Of a stretch of DNA of 48,792 nucleotides, positions 1-7,863 are shown piece by piece; within the stretch, counting starts at the first letter, position 1; every line of letters starts with the position of its first letter. The position numbers were made by a program, and so were the translations under genes. Source of the DNA: a bacterium (GTDB lineage Bacteria > Bacillota > Clostridia > Oscillospirales > Oscillospiraceae); contig JAHYYS010000007.1 in the NCBI GenBank assembly GCA_019424865.1, positions 1 to 48,792 of the forward strand, read 5' to 3'. A model generated the notes under the pieces. It saw only the letters and a list, made by a program, of their open reading frames with translations, had not been told where the DNA came from and did no database searches.

Positions 1-254
1 GCGGCGGACAGGTTGTCCTCCGTGTCCCCGGACAGGGCATAGGCGTCGCCGCGGCCCACAAAGCCCGCGGGCCGCTTGGGGTCAATGTCAATCGCGGCAG
101 TGAAGGCAATGATAGCCTCCTCATAGTTTCCTTCGGATAAGTACCGCGTACCCAGGTCGTACTGCTCCTGCCACTTGGCCTGAGCGCTCTGCCCGCAGGC
201 GCACAGGCCAAGCACCAGGGCCAGGGTCAACAGCCAGCTGCAAATTCGCTTCAT
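1..254 (-). CDS. TPR lipoprotein, array member 0 (partial, N-terminus only)
   Basis: The gene starts at 254 and runs off the left edge, so only about 84 residues are visible. It opens with MKRICSWLLTLALVLGLCAC, a lipoprotein signal peptide with lipobox L-C-A-C, then the array's constant TPR module: AKWQEQYDLGTRYLSEGNYE, an EAIIAFTAAIDIDPKRP helix pair, and a second helix with GRGDAYALSGDTEDNLSA. The SGDTEDNLSA form is otherwise found only in members with C-terminal YD repeats (1391-2461, 4767-5837, 6747-7823), so this one probably has them too (inference). It lies 31 bp downstream of the next member and is read in the same direction. It shows that the array continues beyond the window. Its substrate or partner is unknown. 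Confidence 0.85.
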   Translation of the reverse strand, partial: MKRICSWLLTLALVLGLCACGQSAQAKWQEQYDLGTRYLSEGNYEEAIIAFTAAIDIDPKRPAGFVGRGDAYALSGDTEDNLSA

Positions 255-285
255 CTTTCTGTCTCCTCTTTCCTTTTTGTGCCGG

Positions 286-1359
286 TCAGCCCTCGCTGAC
301 GGTGGAGCGAATCAAATTTCCCGATCCGTCGTACTCATCGTAGCCCAGGTAGTTTCCCTGGTCGTCATATCGGTTGATCTGATCCTCTTCCAGCGTCCCG
401 TCCGCGCCATATCTGCTGTACCGGACACGGTGGCCCTCCTCATCGTATTCCATGGTGTAATAGCCCTGGAGCTCCCCGTCCGGACCATAGTCCGACTGCC
501 GGATTTCCCGTCCCTGGGCGTCGTATTCATAGACCCGGGTGCCCTCGAGGACTCCCTGCGGATCATACCGCTTTTCCGAGAGCAGATTTCCATCCGCTCC
601 ATACTCCTTTTGGAAAGACATCATCAGCTCGCCGTGCTCGTCGTACCACTTTTCTTCCGTCGGCTCTGTGCCGCTGCCATAGGTCTTTTCCACCCGGCCC
701 ACCTGGCCGCCGTCTGTTGCGTACTGATAGTCTACTGTTTGATTTCCCGCCCCGTCATAGGCCATTTCCACATAGCCGGTCTGAACGTTTTGGCCGTCAT
801 AGGAAGTGACGGATGCCCGACGGCCCTGGGCGTCATAGGTGAACACATGCCGCCAGAGGAGGGTGCCGTCGGAATCGTAGGAGCTGATCTGCCGTGCATT
901 GCCGGAGGAGTCGGTGAAATTGCCCGCCTCCATCTCCTCGATTTTATCCGCGATGGACTGGTCGCCGCCGGTCTTGTCCAGGCCCTCTCTCAGCACCTCC
1001 AGCGCCTTGTCATAGTCCCCCTGGCGGATGTACACGTCGGCCAGGCCCAGCCAGGCGCCGGCCAGGGTCTCGTCCAGCTCCAAAGCGGCCTCGTAGTCCG
1101 CCAGAGCCGCCGCCAGATTGTCCGCCGTCTCCCCGCTGCCGATATAGGCGCCGCCTCGTCCGGTATATGCCTCCGGTCGCTTGGGGTCGATGTCAATGGC
1201 CGCGGTGAAGGCGATGATGGCCTCCTGGTAATTCCCTTCCGATAAGTACCGCACGCCTAAGTCGTACTGCTCCTGCCACGCTGCCGCGGCGTTCTGTCCG
1301 CAGGCGCACAGTCCCAGCACCAGCGCCAGGGTCAAAACCCAGCTTGCAATTCGTTTCAT
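286..1359 (-). CDS. TPR lipoprotein with C-terminal YD repeats, array member 1
   Basis: 357 residues. A lipoprotein signal peptide with lipobox LCAC puts the lipidated Cys at residue 20, so the mature protein should sit on the outer face of the membrane. Residues about 27-65 and 68-130 form TPR hairpins (YLSEGNYQEAIIAFTAAI, then a second unit with ADYEAALELDETLAGAW). From about residue 150 there are roughly ten degenerate 20-residue repeats of the type YDxxGxLxxxxxYxYD, which resemble the YD strand repeats of RHS/teneurin proteins. Unlike RHS toxins it has no large shell or toxin tip. A 127-bp stretch (928-1054) is identical to the gene at 4767-5837. The gene follows the 1391-2461 gene by 31 bp and is probably co-transcribed. 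The function is unknown; ligand or peptidoglycan binding at the surface is plausible only. Confidence 0.88.
   Translation of the reverse strand: MKRIASWVLTLALVLGLCACGQNAAAAWQEQYDLGVRYLSEGNYQEAIIAFTAAIDIDPKRPEAYTGRGGAYIGSGETADNLAAALADYEAALELDETLAGAWLGLADVYIRQGDYDKALEVLREGLDKTGGDQSIADKIEEMEAGNFTDSSGNARQISSYDSDGTLLWRHVFTYDAQGRRASVTSYDGQNVQTGYVEMAYDGAGNQTVDYQYATDGGQVGRVEKTYGSGTEPTEEKWYDEHGELMMSFQKEYGADGNLLSEKRYDPQGVLEGTRVYEYDAQGREIRQSDYGPDGELQGYYTMEYDEEGHRVRYSRYGADGTLEEDQINRYDDQGNYLGYDEYDGSGNLIRSTVSEG
928..1054 (-). repeat. 127-bp block identical to 5415-5541
   Basis: The block encodes the third TPR (LADVYIRQGDYDKALEVLRE and the following helix) in members 1 and 5. It is identical over 127 bp although the 5' ends of the two genes, including the signal peptides, differ. 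Confidence 0.88.
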
Positions 1360-1390
1360 GTCTCTGTCCTCTCCTCCCTTTTTGCGGCCG

Positions 1391-2461
1391 TCAGCCCTCG
1401 TTGACGGTGGAATAGGTCAGGTTGCCCTTCCCGTCGTATGCGTCATAGCCCAAGCGATTCCCCTGGTCGTCATAGCGATAGACATGCCGCCAGATCAGAG
1501 TTCCATCCGCTGCATAGTCGCAATATTCCTCTGTATCCCCCGCAGCATTGTATGTGTGGGTTTTATACCCGATTGGCGTGCCGTCAGCATCAAAGGTGTC
1601 GCTTCGGATCTCGCGGCCCTCTCCATCGTAGGTGAAGGTGCTGTAGCAGAAGAGCGTTCCATCCGCTTCTCTCTGATCCTCCCGGATTACATTACCGTTT
1701 CCGTCATACTCGCTTTGATAGATGTACTCAATCCCGCCTTCCACGGTATAGTGGACCATCTCGACGGCATTCCCGGCAGCATCGTACTCATATGTGACCT
1801 TCCCTATCACCCCATCTTCAGCATAGTAGCAGCCGACAAGGGGCTCCCCGCTCTCCGTGTAGCTTCTGTCTACATGGCTGGTCTGGTTTCCGGCGGCGTC
1901 GAAGGAAGTCGCTGAGGACTGTCTCCCTTCCCCGTTGTAGGTGTAGGTGTGGTACCAGATCAGATTCCCGGCGCCATCATAGCTGTTCATCCGGCGCACA
2001 TTGCCGGCGGAATCGGCAAAGCTGCCGCTCTCCATTTCCGAGAGCTTGTCGGCGATGGACTGGTCGTTGTCCGTCTTTTCCAGGGCCTCCCGGAGAATCT
2101 CCATGGCCTTCTCGTAGTCCCCCCGGCGGATGTATACGTCGGCCAGACCCAGCCAGGCCCCCGGCACGGTCTCGTCCAGGGCGATGGCGGCCTCGTAGTC
2201 CGCCTGGGCGGCGGACAGGTTGTCCTCCGTATCCCCGGACAGGGCGTAGGCGTCGCCGCGGCCAATGAAGCCCTCGGGCCGCTTGGGGTCGATGTCAATG
2301 GCCGCGGTGAAGGCGATAATAGCCTCCTCATAGTTTCCTTCCGACAGGTACCGCACGCCCAGGTCGTACTGCTCCTGCCACTTGGCCTGGGCGCTCTGGC
2401 CGCAGGCACACAGCCCCAGAACCAGGGCCAGGGTCAGTATCCAACTACAAATTCGTCTCAT
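1391..2461 (-). CDS. TPR lipoprotein with C-terminal YD repeats, array member 2
   Basis: 356 residues from the ATG at 2461. An upstream in-frame codon at 2485 is possible, but GGGAGAG lies just before 2461 and the signal peptide MRRICSWILTLALVLGLCAC begins there. The lipobox is LCAC. Residues about 25-130 are two to three TPR hairpins; the second contains GRGDAYALSGDTEDNLSA. From about residue 145 to the end are YD-type repeats such as YDGAGNLIWYHTYTYNGEGR. Bases 2247-2398 are identical to 7609-7760 in member 7, and the short spacer upstream also resembles the spacer upstream of member 7. This points to a recent duplication or gene conversion. It is a predicted surface lipoprotein of unknown ligand. 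Confidence 0.88.
   Translation of the reverse strand: MRRICSWILTLALVLGLCACGQSAQAKWQEQYDLGVRYLSEGNYEEAIIAFTAAIDIDPKRPEGFIGRGDAYALSGDTEDNLSAAQADYEAAIALDETVPGAWLGLADVYIRRGDYEKAMEILREALEKTDNDQSIADKLSEMESGSFADSAGNVRRMNSYDGAGNLIWYHTYTYNGEGRQSSATSFDAAGNQTSHVDRSYTESGEPLVGCYYAEDGVIGKVTYEYDAAGNAVEMVHYTVEGGIEYIYQSEYDGNGNVIREDQREADGTLFCYSTFTYDGEGREIRSDTFDADGTPIGYKTHTYNAAGDTEEYCDYAADGTLIWRHVYRYDDQGNRLGYDAYDGKGNLTYSTVNEG
2247..2398 (-). repeat. 152-bp block identical to 7609-7760
   Basis: Reading both segments base by base, 2247-2398 (member 2) and 7609-7760 (member 7) are the same over 152 bp. They cover the constant TPR module. Identity breaks one base outside each end and resumes nearby. This indicates recent exchange or duplication. 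Confidence 0.9.
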
Positions 2462-2500
2462 ATTTCTCTCTCCCGTCTGTCTCATTTCCCGGCGCGCTGG

Positions 2501-3586
2501 TCAACTGATATAGGGTCCGATAAATCCATAGCCCACCCGGTCGCTGGAAGGAACCCCAGTATAGTCGATCCTGCCATCGTCATGAACCCGTTTGATCGCG
2601 TACATTTTGCCGTCCTCCCCCTGCCAGCAGGGGAGCATATACCCGTTGGAATATTGATAATAGTTGGTATAGCTGCCGGAGCTGAGGACCTCTGTATACT
2701 GGTAGGGCCCGTCCAGCAGCTCGTCTACCGCCGACCCCTCATTCTGACGCATCGTACTGCCGTCCGAGGTCTGGTGCCATCCGGTAACGCTGCCGTTGAG
2801 CAGCCAGCCGGTGGTGCTGCCGAAGTAGAAGCTCACAAAGTCACCATCCGCGCGGCGAAACAGAATACACTGGAACGCGGGCCCCTCCCAGGGCCGGTAC
2901 TCCACTGCATAATCCGATCCCGAATTACCATAGGAACACTCGAAATAGAACAGGCTGCCGTCCCACTGGCTCCAGAGGCTTATCTTCCCCTCCTGGGCCT
3001 GGGGGCCGTCCGGCGAGAGTTCCAGGGGAGAGTGCTCCTCATGCGCCAGCAGGTTATCCCACAGGGCCTGCCGCAGGCCGGCCCAGAAGTCCTCCGACCC
3101 CACCAATGCCAGGACCTCGTCCCGGTTCCCGGCGGTCCCGGCGGCGATGAGGGGGGCCGCCGTCTGGGCCGCCGCTTCATTAAAGGGGACATAGCGGTAC
3201 TCGTCCAATGGGGCTCTCATCGACATATGCAGGACTTCTGGAACCTCCGGCATAGTATCCGGGCTGCCGGAACCGGCGTCCAGGGCGTTCAGCCGCTCCT
3301 CCAGCCGGGCGTCTCCCGTGGCCTGGAAGCCCTGTTCCAGGATGGCGCGCAGACTCTCCAGGTCGCCCTGGGCCTCATACACATCGGCCAGGCCCAAATA
3401 GGCATCGGGCTGCTTGGGGTCGATGTCGATGGCGGCGGTGAAGGCGATGATGGCCTCCTCATAATTCCCCTCCGATAAGTACCGCACACCCAGGTCGTAC
3501 TGCTCCTGCCAGGTGGCTTCCGCCTTCTGCCCGCAGGCGCACAGCAGAAGGCAGAAAATCAAACAAATTCCTATGATTTTTTTCAT
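2501..3586 (-). CDS. TPR lipoprotein, array member 3 (C-terminal domain type B)
   Basis: 361 residues from the ATG at 3586, where the signal peptide MKKIIGICLIFCLLLCAC begins with AAGAGG upstream. An in-frame GTG at 3610 would overlap the preceding gene's stop and add nine hydrophilic residues. After the lipobox there is one TPR module plus a shorter second helix pair (AYLGLADVYEAQGDLESLRA). The remaining 240 residues form a domain shared only with member 8 (7864-8967). Shared features are AAAQ.xAPLIAAGTAGNRDE, SEDFWAGLRQA, a repeated aromatic strand region, YYQYSNGxMLPCWQGEDG and an invariant FIGP near the end. I do not recognise this domain; its mix of Trp, Tyr and Gly suggests a beta-rich fold. 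It is followed by a YD-repeat member, as member 8 is. Confidence 0.87.
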   Translation of the reverse strand: MKKIIGICLIFCLLLCACGQKAEATWQEQYDLGVRYLSEGNYEEAIIAFTAAIDIDPKQPDAYLGLADVYEAQGDLESLRAILEQGFQATGDARLEERLNALDAGSGSPDTMPEVPEVLHMSMRAPLDEYRYVPFNEAAAQTAAPLIAAGTAGNRDEVLALVGSEDFWAGLRQALWDNLLAHEEHSPLELSPDGPQAQEGKISLWSQWDGSLFYFECSYGNSGSDYAVEYRPWEGPAFQCILFRRADGDFVSFYFGSTTGWLLNGSVTGWHQTSDGSTMRQNEGSAVDELLDGPYQYTEVLSSGSYTNYYQYSNGYMLPCWQGEDGKMYAIKRVHDDGRIDYTGVPSSDRVGYGFIGPYIS

Positions 3587-3606
3587 TTCAACATAAACCT
3601 CTTGGC

Positions 3607-4731
3607 TCACAGGCCGGCCTGTACAACAATCGTATAGGGGAGCTTAAATTCGTACCTGAAGTCATTCGGATCAATAACGCCGGAAACCAGTACAATTCCA
3701 GACATTCCCCCCGGCTGTCGCTCAAGATAACCGGAAACCGACACAGATTGATTCAGCTTGCTTTCACAAAATGCGCTGGGGTCGGATACATCCGCAAACT
3801 CCGACGTGAAAGCAAGATAAACCGCCTCCACCTGCGTCCCGTCTTCAAGGCGCAGCGGCTGATCCAGCTGAAGCACATACGCCGAAGGCCCCTGCTTTTC
3901 GTGGGAAGTGTAGGCTTTGTACTGTTCCAGACAGTCAAGGTAACCACGATATACCTCGGACGTCAGCCTCAGCGTTCCCGACAGGGTAAGATCCGCCAGC
4001 ACGCTGTCCCCGGCGACAGAATCCTGGCCCGGATACTTTGGCACGTCGGGAATCCCGATACCGTCAAAGGTTTCACTGATGCTGTACGATGTGTCGAAAA
4101 CGGCCTGATAGCTGTTTTCAGAAGCGCTCCGGAGCAGACTGGCCTCGATCTGAAATCCTTCCCCGCCGGTTTCAAACAGCAGCAATCTCGTCTCCAGGTC
4201 CAGGCTGCCGCTCCCATTCACCGGCCAATAGGGTGAATTGTCATTCAAAAATCTGCACACGCTCTCGCCATCATTTGTGAGCCCCAGGGAAAAGAAATAC
4301 GTCTCCTCATCCGGGCAGTTATACTGTATGGTGATGGTCGCAGGAGTCCCATTGACATCGCCCACCAGCCCGCCATCATAAATCACGGAGGAAATTACAA
4401 GCGGGTCACGAGGGGAAATTTCATCCATTTTATTTTGGATGCTCTCATTGGTCCCTATGTTTTGCAGGGCCAGTTCCAAAATCTCCATGGCCTTTTCCAG
4501 GTCATTCAACGCAACATATGTGTCAGCCAGACCCAGATAGGCGTCTGCCTGCTTGGGGTCGATTTCGATGGCCGCAGTGAAGGCGATAATGGCCTCCTCG
4601 TAGTTCCCTTCGGACAAGTACCGCATACCCAGGTCGTACTGCTCCTGCCACTTCGCTTCTGCGCTCTGGCCGCAGGCGCACAGCCCCAGCACCAGGGCCA
4701 GGGTCAACAGCCAGCTGCAAATCCGTTTCAT
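3607..4731 (-). CDS. TPR lipoprotein, array member 4 (unique C-terminal domain)
   Basis: 374 residues. The signal peptide MKRICSWLLTLALVLGLCAC is identical to that of members 0 and 7. The constant TPR module follows, and the second TPR is short (DAYLGLADTYVALNDLEKAM). From about residue 105 the sequence is unlike any other member. One region (about 115-220) begins VISSVIYDGGLVGDVNGTPA, and a second (about 245-365) contains LSGTLRLTSEVYRGYLDCLE and ends VSVSGYLERQPGGMSG. The last part is reminiscent of small OB-like strand domains, but this is weak. The codon and base composition of the unique part is somewhat more AT-rich than in its neighbours, so this domain may have been imported next to the common module. 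Its stop overlaps the possible upstream GTG of member 3. Confidence 0.85.
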   Translation of the reverse strand: MKRICSWLLTLALVLGLCACGQSAEAKWQEQYDLGMRYLSEGNYEEAIIAFTAAIEIDPKQADAYLGLADTYVALNDLEKAMEILELALQNIGTNESIQNKMDEISPRDPLVISSVIYDGGLVGDVNGTPATITIQYNCPDEETYFFSLGLTNDGESVCRFLNDNSPYWPVNGSGSLDLETRLLLFETGGEGFQIEASLLRSASENSYQAVFDTSYSISETFDGIGIPDVPKYPGQDSVAGDSVLADLTLSGTLRLTSEVYRGYLDCLEQYKAYTSHEKQGPSAYVLQLDQPLRLEDGTQVEAVYLAFTSEFADVSDPSAFCESKLNQSVSVSGYLERQPGGMSGIVLVSGVIDPNDFRYEFKLPYTIVVQAGL

Positions 4732-4766
4732 CTTTTCTGATTCCCCTTTCTCCGCCTTATATCGCT

Positions 4767-5837
4767 TTAATTGTAAACAGTCGAGTAGTCCAGTGTCCCA
4801 TCTGCCCTATACATCTCGATACTTTTTCGGTTTCCCTCCTCGTCATAGGAATAGACTTCATATGCGCCGGGTGTGCCCGCCTCGTCATAATAATTTCTTC
4901 CGATCAGCCGGTCCTCGCTGTCGTATTCGTAGAGATAGTAACTTCGGAGTGTGCCGTCCCCGTTGTACAGCGTTTCCTTGGCCACCACGCCCTCGGAATA
5001 CTCATAGGTACGAATCCAGCTCAGTTCTCCTGTACCCTCGAAGTGCTCCCTGCGCGTCAGGTTTCCCTCCCCGTCGTAGGTGCCCAAGGTATAGCTGTCC
5101 ACCTCGCTGTCCACAGTATCAGAGACATGCAGGGTTTCCTTTATCACTTTTCCGTTAGCGTCATATTCATTTTCCTGCAGCCCAAGCCGGCCGTCGTCGA
5201 TATGGTAGCTTCCAGCACTCACCAACTGGTTTCCCGCCTGATCGTAGACACAATCGATGTGACTGACCTGATTTCCTCCGGCGTCGAAGCCTGTGACCGA
5301 TGCTGTGCGGCCCTGGCTGTTATAGGTATAGGTGAAATAGGCCGTCAGCGCCCCGTTCTCATCGTAGTAGCTCTTACGCCGAAGGTTTCCTGAGGAATCG
5401 GAAAAACTGCCGCTCTCCATCTCCTCGATTTTATCCGCGATGGACTGGTCGCCGCCGGTCTTGTCCAGGCCCTCTCTCAGCACCTCCAGCGCCTTGTCAT
5501 AGTCCCCCTGGCGGATGTACACGTCGGCCAGGCCCAGCCAGCCGCCTGGCATGGTCTCGTCCAGATCGATGGCCGCTTCATAGTCTGCCTGGGCGGCGGA
5601 CAGGTTGTCCTCCGTGTCCCCGGACAGGGCGTAGGCGTCGCCGCGGCCAATGAAGCCCTCGGGCCGCTTGGGGTCGATGTCAATGGCCGCGGTGAAGGCG
5701 ATGATGGCCTCCTGGTAATTTCCTTCCGATAGGTACCGCACGCCTAAGTCATACTGCTCCTGCCAGGCCTCCCCGCTCTGCCCGCAGGCCGTCAAAAGCA
5801 GCATACAGGACAAAATCAGCGCTGCCGTTCTTCTCAT
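4767..5837 (-). CDS. TPR lipoprotein with C-terminal YD repeats, array member 5
   Basis: 356 residues. The signal peptide MRRTAALILSCMLLLTAC differs from the common MKRICSW type but leads into the same constant module (AWQEQYDLGVRYLSEGNYQE). The lipobox is LTAC. The second TPR has GRGDAYALSGDTEDNLSA, as in members 2 and 7, and a third reads DVYIRQGDYDKALEVLREGL. From about residue 145 there are YD-type repeats (SYYDENGALTAYFTYTYNSQ and similar), ending DYSTVYN. Bases 5415-5541 are identical to 928-1054 in member 1, although the signal peptides of the two genes differ. That mosaic pattern is best explained by recombination between members. The gene is 14 bp downstream of member 6's stop-side neighbour in the same operon. 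Confidence 0.88.
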   Translation of the reverse strand: MRRTAALILSCMLLLTACGQSGEAWQEQYDLGVRYLSEGNYQEAIIAFTAAIDIDPKRPEGFIGRGDAYALSGDTEDNLSAAQADYEAAIDLDETMPGGWLGLADVYIRQGDYDKALEVLREGLDKTGGDQSIADKIEEMESGSFSDSSGNLRRKSYYDENGALTAYFTYTYNSQGRTASVTGFDAGGNQVSHIDCVYDQAGNQLVSAGSYHIDDGRLGLQENEYDANGKVIKETLHVSDTVDSEVDSYTLGTYDGEGNLTRREHFEGTGELSWIRTYEYSEGVVAKETLYNGDGTLRSYYLYEYDSEDRLIGRNYYDEAGTPGAYEVYSYDEEGNRKSIEMYRADGTLDYSTVYN

Positions 5838-5851
5838 CTTTTTTCTCCTCT

Positions 5852-6715
5852 TTACCGGGCCAGCTCCTCCGGCCAGTCCGGCCAGCTGGTGAAGCCCTCG
5901 CCCTCGGCCTCGCGGCTGCCGCCGTCGCTGTAGGCATAGCGCACCGGCCCCGCAGGGACGCCGCTCTCCAAAGTCCCGGTGACGGTGTAGTCGACCGTCC
6001 CCCCGTCCTCCCAGCGGCGGTTATAGCTGGTAAGCGCGCCGCTCACCTCGCCGCCGGTGAAAGGAACACAGTTCATGTAGTAGTGGTCGGGGCTGCAGAC
6101 GCTGGCAAGGAAGGCGCCCTCCCCATCCGTTCCCTGGAAGATATCCATATGACTGACCGTCTCTCCCTCCTCCACACCCCGGAAGAGGGTGACCCGGGTC
6201 TGGTCATCGGGGTAAAAACACAGGGAGAGACGATCCCCCTCCTCATTTTCCGGCAGGGCGTTCACCAGATCCCGGCAATCCTGTCCGGCCTGGATGGCCA
6301 GGGCGGAGGTCCAGTCCCGGGCCAGCACCGCCGCCGTCAGCTCCGACAGCAGCGCCAGCTGCTCCTCCGACAACTGGCCGTAGAAGGGATCATCAGTCCG
6401 GCAAAGCCGGAGATAGAGCTGCCGGAGGATCTCATCCTCCATCTGCTCAAGGGCCTCCCGCAGAAGGTCCCGGGCCTCCTCCACTCTGCCCGCAGCCGTG
6501 TAGGCCTCGGCGGCCTTTTCATAGGCCTCGGGCCGTTTGGGGTCGATCTCGATGGCGGCGGTGAAGGCCACGACGGCCTCCTGGTAGTTTCCCTCGCTCA
6601 GGTACCGCAGGCCCAGGTCGTACTGCTCCTGCCACTTGGTCTCCCCGCTCTGCCCGCAGGCGCACAGGCCCAGCGCAAGGGCCAGGGTCAAAAGCAAGCT
6701 AAAAATCCGTCTCAT
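5852..6715 (-). CDS. TPR lipoprotein, array member 6 (C-terminal domain type C)
   Basis: 287 residues from the ATG at 6715, which has AGAGGGAG upstream; a further in-frame start at 6742 would add nine charged residues before the signal peptide. The signal peptide MRRIFSLLLTLALALGLCAC is followed by the constant TPR module and a short second TPR (YEKAAEAYTAAGRVEEARDL). From about residue 105 a domain is shared with member 12 (12967-13830), which has the same 287-residue length. Common segments are DDPFYxQLSEE, LTAAVLAxDWxxALAIQxGQ, LSLxFYPDDQT, a HMDI segment, a SPEHYYMN/SPDHYYMN segment, and a terminal SWPDWPxELxR. Both end with a strand region like that of MORN or toxin-immunity repeats (GVPAGPVRYAYSDGGSREAE). 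The function is unknown. Confidence 0.87.
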   Translation of the reverse strand: MRRIFSLLLTLALALGLCACGQSGETKWQEQYDLGLRYLSEGNYQEAVVAFTAAIEIDPKRPEAYEKAAEAYTAAGRVEEARDLLREALEQMEDEILRQLYLRLCRTDDPFYGQLSEEQLALLSELTAAVLARDWTSALAIQAGQDCRDLVNALPENEEGDRLSLCFYPDDQTRVTLFRGVEEGETVSHMDIFQGTDGEGAFLASVCSPDHYYMNCVPFTGGEVSGALTSYNRRWEDGGTVDYTVTGTLESGVPAGPVRYAYSDGGSREAEGEGFTSWPDWPEELAR

Positions 6716-6746
6716 TTGTTTTCTCCCTCTCTTTGCCCCCATTGCT

Positions 6747-7823
6747 TTACTCGTAGGTGGAATAGTTGATCAGCGTCCCTTCACCGTCGTAGGCAGCATA
6801 GGAGGTGTTGTTTCCGTTTTCGTCATAGGTATAGACGTAATAGTAAATCAATTCTCCATCCGCATTATAGTCGTTACGCTTCAAGATCTGTCCATCTTCG
6901 TTGTACTCATAAAGGTCGTAGCCCGACAATGTGCCATCCGGGTAATAACTGTCCGTTCTGGTCATCAGCCCGTCAGTATACGCGTAGGTTTCATAGGACT
7001 GCATGGTCCCTGTGCTGTCGTAATACTCCTGTCGGGTTTGGTTCCCGTCGTCATCATAGGCAGATCGGTACTGCCGCTCCACCGGGCTGTCGGCGGAGGC
7101 ATCGGTATGGTAGATCTCCTGGATTCGGTTCCCAACAGCGTTATATTCGTACTCACCGAATTGTATTTCCCCTGCACTGCTTATCATCCCGACACCAGAC
7201 AGAAGATTTCCGGCTTGGTCATACACATTCTCAACATGGGCCAATTGGCTGCCTGCGCCGTCGAAAGAGGTGACTGACGCCTCACGTCCCTGGCTGTCAT
7301 AGGTGAAGGTGAAATAGCAGGTCAGGGCTCCGCCCTCCCCGTACCAGTTTTGCCGCCGTATTTGGCCGGAGGAGTCGGTGAAAATGCCACTCTCCATCTC
7401 GGTAATTTTATCCGCGATGGACGGATCGTTCCCGGTTTTCTCCAGGGCCTCCCGGAGAATTTCCAGGGCCTTGTCATAGTCCCCCTGCCGGATGTACACG
7501 TCCGCCAGGCCCAGCCAGGCCCCGGGCAGGGTCTCGTCCAGCTCCAGGGCGGCCTCATAGTCGGCCAAAGCGGCGGACAGGTTGTCCTCCGTGTCCCCGG
7601 ACAGGGCATAGGCGTCGCCGCGGCCAATGAAGCCCTCGGGCCGCTTGGGGTCGATGTCAATGGCCGCGGTGAAGGCGATAATAGCCTCCTCATAGTTTCC
7701 TTCCGACAGGTACCGCACGCCCAGGTCGTACTGCTCCTGCCACTTGGCCTGGGCGCTCTGCCCGCAGGCACACAGGCCAAGCACCAGGGCCAGGGTCAAT
7801 AGCCAACTGCAAATTCGCTTCAT
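6747..7823 (-). CDS. TPR lipoprotein with C-terminal YD repeats, array member 7
   Basis: 358 residues. The common signal peptide with lipobox LCAC is followed by three TPR-like hairpins (YLSEGNYEEAIIAFTAAI; ALADYEAALELDETLPGAW; DVYIRQGDYDKALEILREAL). From about residue 145 there are YD-type repeats such as WYGEGGALTCYFTFTYDSQG, ending in DGEGTLINYSTYE. The terminal YDxxGxLxxxST pattern is common to all YD members. Bases 7609-7760 are identical to 2247-2398 in member 2. With member 8 upstream it forms a type B plus YD pair, matching the member 3 plus member 2 pair. It is a predicted surface lipoprotein; no enzymatic motif is visible. Confidence 0.88.
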   Translation of the reverse strand: MKRICSWLLTLALVLGLCACGQSAQAKWQEQYDLGVRYLSEGNYEEAIIAFTAAIDIDPKRPEGFIGRGDAYALSGDTEDNLSAALADYEAALELDETLPGAWLGLADVYIRQGDYDKALEILREALEKTGNDPSIADKITEMESGIFTDSSGQIRRQNWYGEGGALTCYFTFTYDSQGREASVTSFDGAGSQLAHVENVYDQAGNLLSGVGMISSAGEIQFGEYEYNAVGNRIQEIYHTDASADSPVERQYRSAYDDDGNQTRQEYYDSTGTMQSYETYAYTDGLMTRTDSYYPDGTLSGYDLYEYNEDGQILKRNDYNADGELIYYYVYTYDENGNNTSYAAYDGEGTLINYSTYE

Positions 7824-7863
7824 CGTTTCTCTCTCCCGCCTGTCTAATTATTACGCATATCCG

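Noticed and set aside
286..7823. RHS polymorphic toxin genes
   Set aside because: The YD repeats are few, the proteins are under 370 residues with lipid anchors, and no toxin or immunity gene follows.
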